From the NCBI GenBank assembly GCA_041484845.1, contig JBGPIK010000246.1, positions 1 to 10,154 on the forward strand: 10,154 nt of DNA, read 5' to 3'. Each line of letters begins with the position of its first letter. Positions within the stretch are counted from its first letter, which is position 1. This DNA is from JBGPIK01 sp041484845 (GTDB lineage Bacteria; Desulfobacterota; Binatia; UBA9968). Positions 5,854 through 10,154 of the stretch are shown one piece after another. The position numbers were made by a program, and so were the translations under genes. The notes beneath the pieces are model-generated. The model worked only from the letters and a program-made list of their open reading frames with translations. It was not told the origin of the DNA and searched no databases.

Positions 5854-6378
5854 TTAAGCTGTCCTCCGTTCAATTTCGGCGAGGGATTTTTCCAAGTCCC
5901 GCTCCAGATCGCCGACGTCAAACCCCACGGCGCGGGCGCCGTCCAGGGTCGTTATACAGATCATCACCAGGTCCAGACATTCTTTCGGCGGCGGCTCGTC
6001 CGGATGATCATAAAGATAGTGGTCGACGCGACCCTTGAGGGTGAAATAGTCTTTGAGACATACAACCGGCGGCAGATCCCGCAGCGCATCGGAATTTTCG
6101 CTTGAGGGAGCAAAGGCGACGCCTCCGGGATCGACCAGCGCGATTTGGTTGCCGTTCTCCCAAAGGAAAACCAGGTAGCTATGCTTGGTCTCCGGATGAA
6201 TCTTCTCCTCGAACGCGGTCAAGTTGCGCCAGGAGAGTCGCGTACTTTTTCCCGACGCGACGTCCAGCACCGTCGAATTTTCTTCATCATAAAGCACGGC
6301 CTGTTTGTGCGCCTCGCACCACACGCGAACTTTTCGCTTCGCCTGCTCGATAACGGAGTCCATGTCGTATCTTACCAT
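5854..6378 (-). CDS. hypothetical protein upstream of thrC (174 aa)
   Basis: I do not recognise this protein. It is soluble, with no signal peptide or membrane segment. It starts MVRYDMDSVIEQAKRKVRVW, a helix, followed by a short beta-rich block with aromatic residues (STRLSWRNLTAFEEKIHPET, SYLVFLWENGNQIALVDPGG), then a polar region with a Pro-rich turn (HPDEPPPKECLDLVMICITT) and a final acidic helix (DVGDLERDLEKSLAEIERRT). The start is uncertain: an ATG at 6363 (MDSVIEQ) would give 169 residues, and a frame extension to 6459 is possible but would run into the divergent gene. No strong ribosome site decides between them. The stop TAA is 2 nt before thrC, which makes the pair an operon and suggests a role tied to amino acid metabolism, but this is inference only. 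Confidence 0.65.
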   Translation of the reverse strand: MVRYDMDSVIEQAKRKVRVWCEAHKQAVLYDEENSTVLDVASGKSTRLSWRNLTAFEEKIHPETKHSYLVFLWENGNQIALVDPGGVAFAPSSENSDALRDLPPVVCLKDYFTLKGRVDHYLYDHPDEPPPKECLDLVMICITTLDGARAVGFDVGDLERDLEKSLAEIERRTA

Positions 6379-6451
6379 ATGCGATCTACGTCTAAACCGG
6401 ATCACGTTGCTATTCTTAAGCGACAGAGTATGCTCGGATCGCGCAATCACT
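6379..6451. promoter_or_regulatory. 73 bp divergent promoter region
   Basis: This gap lies between the hypothetical-thrC pair (minus) and the VanZ-like gene (plus) and must hold promoters for both. On the plus strand a weak pair, TTGCTA (6407-6412) and TATGCT (6429-6434) with a 16-nt spacer, would start transcription near 6441, only about 11 nt before the ATG. On the minus strand TTAAGA, 17 nt, TTTAGA is a weaker option. Neither is convincing alone. Confidence 0.3.
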
Positions 6452-7765
6452 ATGAGCACCCGGAACCAACCTCCTTTTTCCGGCCGTCGTTTCCTGCGCC
6501 GGTTGCTGCTCCTCTACTCCGCCTTGATCGTTTACGGCTCCTTCATTCCTTTTTACTTTAATTTCGATCCGGTTTTTCTGAAGTGGCGATTGGGCCGGTT
6601 TCTGACTAAATCCCTTGGGCGCGGCCTGCGCCATTTTTCCACGACCGATGCGGTCTGTAATATTTTGCTGTTTGCCCTTTTTGGCTTTCTCTGCTTAGCC
6701 GTCTTTGAACGCAGGCGGGCACGGTCCGCTATCGGAGCCGTGCTGCGCGTCGGCGCGATTGGTTTATTATTCGGCTTTGCCATCGAGTTGGCTCAGACCA
6801 CTTCGCCCTATCGGGACGCATCCATGTTGGATGTGTTGTGTAACGGACTCGGCGCCTTCTTGGGCGCCATCGCCGCTCAACTTGTCTTGCGCGATTATTC
6901 TGGATCTCCAGGGGCCATCTCGTTTCGATTCATGCGCGAACGCCCATGGATCATCTTGTTAGTTTTTCTTGTCTTGGCGCCGCTGGCTGACGCGCTGTTC
7001 CCCTATCATATCTCGCTGAATATTGGGGCAGTCTGGGCCAAGGTAAAACAGTCTTCACTCATCCCCTTCAGCGGCGGATTTCATGAACCCTGGCTGGAAC
7101 TCTTGGTCGAAAGGTTGCTCTTTTTCGGGGCCATCGGTTTTGTCGTCAGACGAACCCTTAAGACATTCAGCCTCATCGGCGCCGTAGGAGTAACGTGCCT
7201 TATCGGCAGCGCGCTCGCCGTTTGTTTCGAAATGGCTAAACTTTTCGTCGCAGGGCGCGCTTTCGAAATTGATCACCTGGTGCTCAGTTCGGCAGGTGCT
7301 CTTCTGGGCGCGCTTGTTATTCCCAGTTTGGCCTCGCTTAAAATCGTCGAGCGTTATACTAAGGAAATTTTAGTGCTTCTGGCTATCGGGCTAATCAGCT
7401 ACTCCGAGCTAATGCCGCTCGATTGGATCTACGCGAGTGAACTTCCCGCCAAGATTGCGTCAATTGAATGGTTGCCCTTCAAAACCTATTTCTTTTTCGA
7501 TCCGCTGTTCGCCGCCTTCGACATGGGTAAGAAACTCTATGTATCGATCCCTTTGGGGTTCGTTTTGGCGGCGCAAGTTTCATTGCCAAAAGTTAGGCTT
7601 TACCGCGCGACCCTTCTCGGCTCAATGATCGGTGTGGTCCTCGAAACGAGCCAAATCGCGCTGCGCTCTCGAACGCCGTCGGTCACGGATGCTCTGCTGA
7701 TAGGGTTCGGATCGTGGGTGGGCGCTGTCGCTTTCGAGTATTTTCATGTCCAGCGATCAAATTAA
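6452..7765 (+). CDS. VanZ-like multi-pass membrane protein with three tandem units
   Basis: The product is 437 residues. I chose the ATG at 6452 because upstream the frame overlaps the divergent gene; it lacks a clear Shine-Dalgarno, so the start is not certain. The protein is mostly hydrophobic helices. Three stretches repeat the VanZ-like pattern of a Pro-Phe or Leu-Pro turn, a helix, an acidic residue within a helix, then an Asp and a Gly-rich helix. Unit 1 (about 22-145): YGSFIPF, DAVCNILLFALFG, E112LAQ115, D127VLCNGLGAFLGA. Unit 2 (about 170-292): IPF at 204-206, E220RLLFFGAIGF, E260MAK, D274HLVLSSAGALLGA. Unit 3 (about 305-430): YSELMPLDW, LPF at 341-343, E398TSQ, D413ALLIGFGSWVGA. VanZ proteins are small membrane proteins linked to teicoplanin resistance in vancomycin operons, but most chromosomal relatives have no known function. 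Location is the inner membrane. Confidence 0.8.
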   Translation: MSTRNQPPFSGRRFLRRLLLLYSALIVYGSFIPFYFNFDPVFLKWRLGRFLTKSLGRGLRHFSTTDAVCNILLFALFGFLCLAVFERRRARSAIGAVLRVGAIGLLFGFAIELAQTTSPYRDASMLDVLCNGLGAFLGAIAAQLVLRDYSGSPGAISFRFMRERPWIILLVFLVLAPLADALFPYHISLNIGAVWAKVKQSSLIPFSGGFHEPWLELLVERLLFFGAIGFVVRRTLKTFSLIGAVGVTCLIGSALAVCFEMAKLFVAGRAFEIDHLVLSSAGALLGALVIPSLASLKIVERYTKEILVLLAIGLISYSELMPLDWIYASELPAKIASIEWLPFKTYFFFDPLFAAFDMGKKLYVSIPLGFVLAAQVSLPKVRLYRATLLGSMIGVVLETSQIALRSRTPSVTDALLIGFGSWVGAVAFEYFHVQRSN

Positions 7766-7843
7766 CGATCGGATGATAAACCACATTCCTACAGGGTGAA
7801 TGCGCCATCCGGTAACAGAGATGACTCGCTCAGCGGATTGAAC

Positions 7844-7868
7844 TACCCCGCAGCAAGCTGACGGGGTA
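7844..7868. repeat. near-perfect palindrome, dispersed-repeat type (copy A)
   Basis: TACCCCGCAGC (7844-7854) pairs with GCTG (7857-7860) and CGGGGTA (7862-7868), an 11 bp stem with one bulged A and a 2-nt loop. A relative at 8009-8029 shares the core CGCAGCAA(G/A)CTG(A)CGGGG. The CCCCGCAGCAAGCTGCGGGG core recalls short repeats scattered in environmental bacterial genomes. Confidence 0.6.
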
Positions 7869-7905
7869 TCAGTACATAGCGGTGAGATTTTATCCCAACG
7901 ACGTC

Positions 7906-7930
7906 ACCCCCGAATGTTTGAATCGGGGGT
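7906..7930. repeat. stable hairpin
   Basis: ACCCCCGA (7906-7913) and TCGGGGGT (7923-7930) form an 8 bp, GC-rich stem with a 9-nt loop. There is no U-tract. It lies in the convergent gap and could slow or end transcription. Confidence 0.55.
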
Positions 7931-7950
7931 CCAGGTTCGGTCTCGCCTGG

Positions 7951-7975
7951 ATTCCCGATAGAAGCTTTCGGGAAT
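7951..7975. repeat. dispersed hairpin repeat (CTGGATTCCCG ... CGGGAATGACGG type)
   Basis: ATTCCCGA (7951-7958) pairs with TCGGGAAT (7968-7975). With its surroundings (CCTGG before, GACGG after) it matches the common layout CCTGGATTCCCG-n-CGGGAATGACGG that I know as a frequent intergenic repeat in several bacterial lineages. This is pattern memory rather than a search. Confidence 0.55.
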
Positions 7976-8017
7976 GACGGACTCTAAGAGGTCTGGAATA
8001 GCTCATTACGCAGCAAA

Positions 8018-8039
8018 CTGCGGGGAATCAAACCCGCAG
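8018..8039. repeat. hairpin within copy B of the CCCCGCAGCAA repeat
   Basis: CTGCGGG (8018-8024) pairs with CCCGCAG (8033-8039), closing an 8-nt loop. The left part (CGCAGCAAACTGCGGGG) resembles the palindrome at 7844-7868, so this is a second, diverged copy whose strongest stem now uses a different partner. Confidence 0.5.
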
Positions 8040-8174
8040 CGATTGAAAATAATTCCGGCGAGAATTGACCCGACCTCTCCGATCATGCCCAGACCCGGAT
8101 TTTGAAGGGAATGAAATAGCTTAAAGACGCGAATGAGGATGGCCGACTCTCGGCGCCCGCTCCGGCAAATAAAA

Positions 8175-8609
8175 TCAGCCCACCAGTGGATTTCTGACAG
8201 CTAGTGCAGGAAATCGGCCAAAGTCTCGATCGGCCGTCCACAACTCTCGCACACCATGGTCACGGCATATAGCTGCGACGCGAGCGTCATGAACCTGCGG
8301 CCCAGCGACCCGGCCGTGTTCGAGCGCTGAGCGCAATTCCGCCCAATATCCTTGGGTCTCCGATAACAAAACTAAACTTGGCGATTCAAGCCACGCTTCA
8401 ACTTGATCTATGACAGTTCCGAGCGGAGTCGCGGGAGAATAAATCCGCGGATGCGTTACCACAGCAAGAAACTCATGAATACAAGGCCAAGGAATGGCCC
8501 ACGGCGAACGTCCTTCTGCCAGTTCCACAATGGTCTTGCTCGCGGCATCGTGCCAGGGCGAGTCTTCACGGTGCGCGTATACCAGAATATTGGTGTCGAC
8601 GGCGATCAT
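8175..8609 (-). CDS. vapC: VapC-family PIN-domain ribonuclease toxin
   Basis: The 144-residue product is a complete PIN-domain protein and the toxin of a type II toxin-antitoxin pair. Such toxins are Mg2+-dependent ribonucleases that cut tRNA or rRNA and stop growth when the antitoxin is lost. The catalytic acidic residues are all present: D5 in MIAVDTNILVYAHR, E46 in CIHEFLAVV, D108 in VHDARVAAIC, and D127 (with D129) in LWTADRDF. So the toxin is probably active. The ATG overlaps the antitoxin stop as ATGA at 8606-8609, and GGGG just upstream serves as its ribosome site inside the antitoxin gene, so it is made by translational coupling. The target RNA cannot be predicted. Confidence 0.93.
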   Translation of the reverse strand: MIAVDTNILVYAHREDSPWHDAASKTIVELAEGRSPWAIPWPCIHEFLAVVTHPRIYSPATPLGTVIDQVEAWLESPSLVLLSETQGYWAELRSALEHGRVAGPQVHDARVAAICRDHGVRELWTADRDFGRFPALAVRNPLVG

Positions 8610-8851
8610 CCTCCCCTACCCTCGTATATGGCATCTCTAATCTGATCCCAAGATCCTGATGCGACACCGGGTTGCAGTCCTTTACCCTTGAAGGAAACCT
8701 TGCGCAAACGAAACACGCCACGCTTTTTCCTTTCCGAAAGAACTCGCCTCAATCCCTGCTCGACAAACGCCCTAACGGTCGTTCCCTCCTTCGCCGCGAG
8801 CTTTTTGGCCTCATCCAAAAGAGAGTCAGATATCTCTATGGTAGTCTTCAT
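8606..8851 (-). CDS. vapB: VapB-type ribbon-helix-helix antitoxin
   Basis: The product is 81 residues. The N-terminal MKTTIEISDSLLDEAKKLAA is a ribbon-helix-helix strand and first helix, followed by EGTTVRAFVEQGLRRVL, the second helix; together they form a dimer that binds the operator. The C-terminal half (about 45-81, with FRLRKVSFKGKGL and a WDQIRDAIYEGRGG tail) is the flexible part that blocks the VapC active site. It precedes vapC with a 4-nt overlap, the normal order for this family. No Shine-Dalgarno is seen before the ATG (ATACCCATATG), unlike its neighbours; see the promoter entry for a possible leaderless message. The operator palindrome beside it suggests autorepression by the VapBC complex. 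Confidence 0.9.
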   Translation of the reverse strand: MKTTIEISDSLLDEAKKLAAKEGTTVRAFVEQGLRRVLSERKKRGVFRLRKVSFKGKGLQPGVASGSWDQIRDAIYEGRGG

Positions 8852-8855
8852 ATGG

Positions 8856-8888
8856 GTATATATATCCGATCATATATACAGATGTCAA
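8856..8888 (-). promoter_or_regulatory. vapBC promoter with overlapping operator palindrome
   Basis: On the minus strand a perfect -35, TTGACA (8888-8883), is followed by 18 nt and TATATA (8864-8859); a 17-nt spacer to ATATAT is also possible. An inverted repeat, GTATATAT (8879-8872) and ATATATAC (8863-8856) with an 8-nt centre, covers the spacer and -10 region and is the likely site where VapB or VapBC represses. Transcription would start near 8852, next to the ATG at 8851, so the message may have no leader. Confidence 0.6.
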
Positions 8889-8960
8889 CCTTAGCGGGTT
8901 CGTTGTCTATTAGCAAGGCCGACTAGTTTGTTGAAAGGACTTTACCGGCAACGTTTTTGA

Positions 8961-8989
8961 TTGTGAGATTCATAAACCGCCGGTATGAT
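8961..8989 (+). promoter_or_regulatory. sigma-70-type promoter for the DUF3142 gene
   Basis: TTGTGA (8961-8966, 4 of 6) and TATGAT (8984-8989, 5 of 6) are spaced by 17 nt. Transcription would start near 8996 and leave a leader of about 60 nt with AAGGAGA before the ATG. A 7 bp inverted repeat (TACCGGC 8943-8949, GCCGGTA 8979-8985) brackets the -35 and runs into the -10. Confidence 0.45.
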
Positions 8990-9054
8990 AGCGCACATTC
9001 GCACACGCGCTGCTTTCAAAACGAGCACGGGACTAACGGGCGGTAAGGAGATCG

Positions 9055-9876
9055 ATGGGGCGCCCAGCCTCCACTCACAGCAGGTATCGGATACTGGTTC
9101 TACTCTCCCTGCTGTCTTTCTTTGTGGTCGCTAGAATCACCTACATTTCGACACGAAGCGCCGCATCTCTGCTCAATAGAGTTCCCTCCAGTGATCGGCT
9201 GGAAAATTTCCCCCAGACGATCTTGTGGGCATGGGAACGACCGGAAAATCTGACATTCATCGATCCGGCAAACGTAGGTGTCGCCTTTCTCGCGCGAACT
9301 ATTTACTTGCGCGGCTCGGAGGTCATTGTGCGACCGCGGCTACAACCGCTGCGAGTGCCGCCCCGTACTTCTCTGCTGGCGGTCGTGCGCATCGAGACGG
9401 ATACCTCTAAACCGATTGACTGGTCTCAAAGTCAGAGACAGAAAACGGTCAATGCCGTTGCCGAGCTAATCTCACTTCCAAACATTCGAGCCCTCCAGAT
9501 CGACTTCGACGCGCGCCAATCCGAGCGAAAACTCTACAGTGAATTACTGCACGATGTCCGAAACAACCTTGACGCATCGATTCCGCTGAGCATTACTGCG
9601 CTGGCTTCCTGGTGCATGTACGACAACTGGCTTACCGAACTGCCCGTCGATGAAGCGGTACCAATGCTCTTCCGCATGGGGGTCGATGATAGAAATGTAC
9701 GGCTCTTCCTGGATCGCCATAGACGATTCGCCGCGAAACTATGCCAAACAAGCGTTGGGGTTTCGCTTGATGAGCCGGTAATAAAACTTCCGGCGCACAG
9801 GCGGATTTATGTTTTCAATCCCAAACCCTGGTCAGAATCTACGGTTCGAACGATGCTGGCGGAGAACAGACAATGA
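9055..9876 (+). CDS. DUF3142 domain-containing membrane-anchored protein
   Basis: The product is 273 residues. The start at 9055 follows AAGGAGA with a 4-5 nt spacer. Residues about 11-27 (YRILVLLSLLSFFVVA) form an uncleaved signal anchor or signal peptide, so the domain faces the periplasm. From about residue 50 the protein has the DUF3142 pattern as I recall it: FPQTILWAWERPENL, VGVAFLARTIYLRG, RPRLQPLRVPP, AVVRIETD, LQIDFDARQSER (147-157), LSITALASWC (178-187), and LPVDEAVPMLFRMGVDD. DUF3142 is a domain of unknown function; the order of beta strands with conserved acidic and aromatic residues resembles a TIM-barrel hydrolase fold, which is inference. Its stop overlaps the start of the next gene (ATGA, 9873-9876), so the two are one operon and likely work together at the envelope. 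Confidence 0.8.
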   Translation: MGRPASTHSRYRILVLLSLLSFFVVARITYISTRSAASLLNRVPSSDRLENFPQTILWAWERPENLTFIDPANVGVAFLARTIYLRGSEVIVRPRLQPLRVPPRTSLLAVVRIETDTSKPIDWSQSQRQKTVNAVAELISLPNIRALQIDFDARQSERKLYSELLHDVRNNLDASIPLSITALASWCMYDNWLTELPVDEAVPMLFRMGVDDRNVRLFLDRHRRFAAKLCQTSVGVSLDEPVIKLPAHRRIYVFNPKPWSESTVRTMLAENRQ

Positions 9877-10154
9877 TAATCACCAAGAAAAAAGTCGCTG
9901 TGCGAGCACTTGCCATAATCGTTGCTGTCGTCTGGCTAACAACTCAATATTCCTACGCGTGCGGCCCGTTTTTTCCGCAAGCTGTTTTCACACACAAACT
10001 CCATCCCGATTTTCCCTTAGCCGATTACGCCGTGGGGAGCCTCGGCGTTCTGCAGCCAACGTATGCCCGGTCGTACTTATATGTCGCCTACCGCTATTTG
10101 AACGGCCTCGGCTTCGACAAAAACGAACAAAAGGCGCTGGTCGCGCTTTGGGAT
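9873..10154 (+). CDS. secreted hypothetical protein, N-terminal part (3' truncated by window)
   Basis: The first 94 residues are visible; the frame runs open to the right edge. Translation probably restarts at the ATG in the overlapping ATGA of the DUF3142 gene. The N-terminus MIITKKKVAVRALAIIVAVV is a signal peptide with a likely cleavage just before CGPFFP, after SYA; the residue before the Cys is Ala, but this is not a canonical lipobox. The mature part begins CGPFFPQAVFTHKLHPDFPL and continues VGSLGVLQPTYARSYLYVAY, RYLNGLGFDKNEQKAL. I cannot name the family; I have the impression that this start (CGPFFP...HPDFPL...LQPTYARSYL) recurs next to DUF3142 genes elsewhere, unchecked. It presumably acts in the periplasm or envelope with the DUF3142 protein. 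Confidence 0.7.
   Translation, partial: MIITKKKVAVRALAIIVAVVWLTTQYSYACGPFFPQAVFTHKLHPDFPLADYAVGSLGVLQPTYARSYLYVAYRYLNGLGFDKNEQKALVALWD

Larger units (their letters stand above)
7766..8174. other. 409 bp repeat-rich gap between convergent genes
   Basis: No gene is seen. The gap holds at least four hairpin-forming repeats, listed separately, and a weaker stem (CCAGG 7931-7935 with CCTGG 7946-7950). It separates the convergent VanZ-like gene and vapC, where stacked hairpins could stop transcription from both sides. Confidence 0.6.

Overview
The window is a roughly 10 kb piece of bacterial chromosome of moderate GC content (about 53% by eye). It has short operons, Shine-Dalgarno-led genes on both strands and many short dispersed repeats in the intergenic gaps. 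A TAXI-type TRAP binding protein, a DUF3142 protein, a chromosomal VapBC pair, and dispersed hairpin repeats resembling those common in environmental Deltaproteobacteria-like genomes suggest an uncultured soil or sediment lineage of that kind (Desulfobacterota, Binatota or a neighbour). This placement is an inference; there is no rRNA or universal marker to fix it.

Layout. 1-584 (+): C-terminal half of a TAXI-family TRAP solute-binding protein. 630-900: a 271 bp palindromic-ended non-coding repeat (MITE-like copy 1). 978-1193 (-): a short antibiotic-biosynthesis-monooxygenase-like (ABM) protein, probably truncated at its C-terminus. 1312-1329: an 18 bp near-palindrome in the divergent gap. 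1401-1784 and 1898-2164 (+): two small hypothetical proteins, the second with a CxxC motif. 2461-3087 (-): a TPR lipoprotein with a recognisable promoter. 3088-3624: a long gene-free gap holding a bulged inverted repeat. 3625-4158 (+): an unrecognised 177-residue protein. 4341-4609: copy 2 of the MITE-like repeat, whose outer end coincides with the stop codon of thrC. 4607-6378 (-): a two-gene unit, an unrecognised protein followed 2 nt later by threonine synthase. 6452-7765 (+): a membrane protein that reads as three successive VanZ-like units. 7766-8174: a cluster of hairpin-forming dispersed repeats. 8175-8851 (-): a VapBC toxin-antitoxin operon with a strong promoter and overlapping operator that may give a leaderless message. 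9055-10154 (+): a DUF3142 protein translationally coupled (ATGA) to a secreted protein that runs off the window.

The genes do not form one pathway. The clearest theme is in the gaps: both MITE-like copies and the hairpin cluster lie between convergent genes, where insertions interrupt no promoter. I see no clear new defence or metabolic system. The features most worth a second look are the MITE-like family (which contains a 13-mer identical to the Illumina TruSeq adapter core and appears to supply the thrC stop codon), the triple VanZ-like architecture, and the possibly leaderless vapBC promoter.
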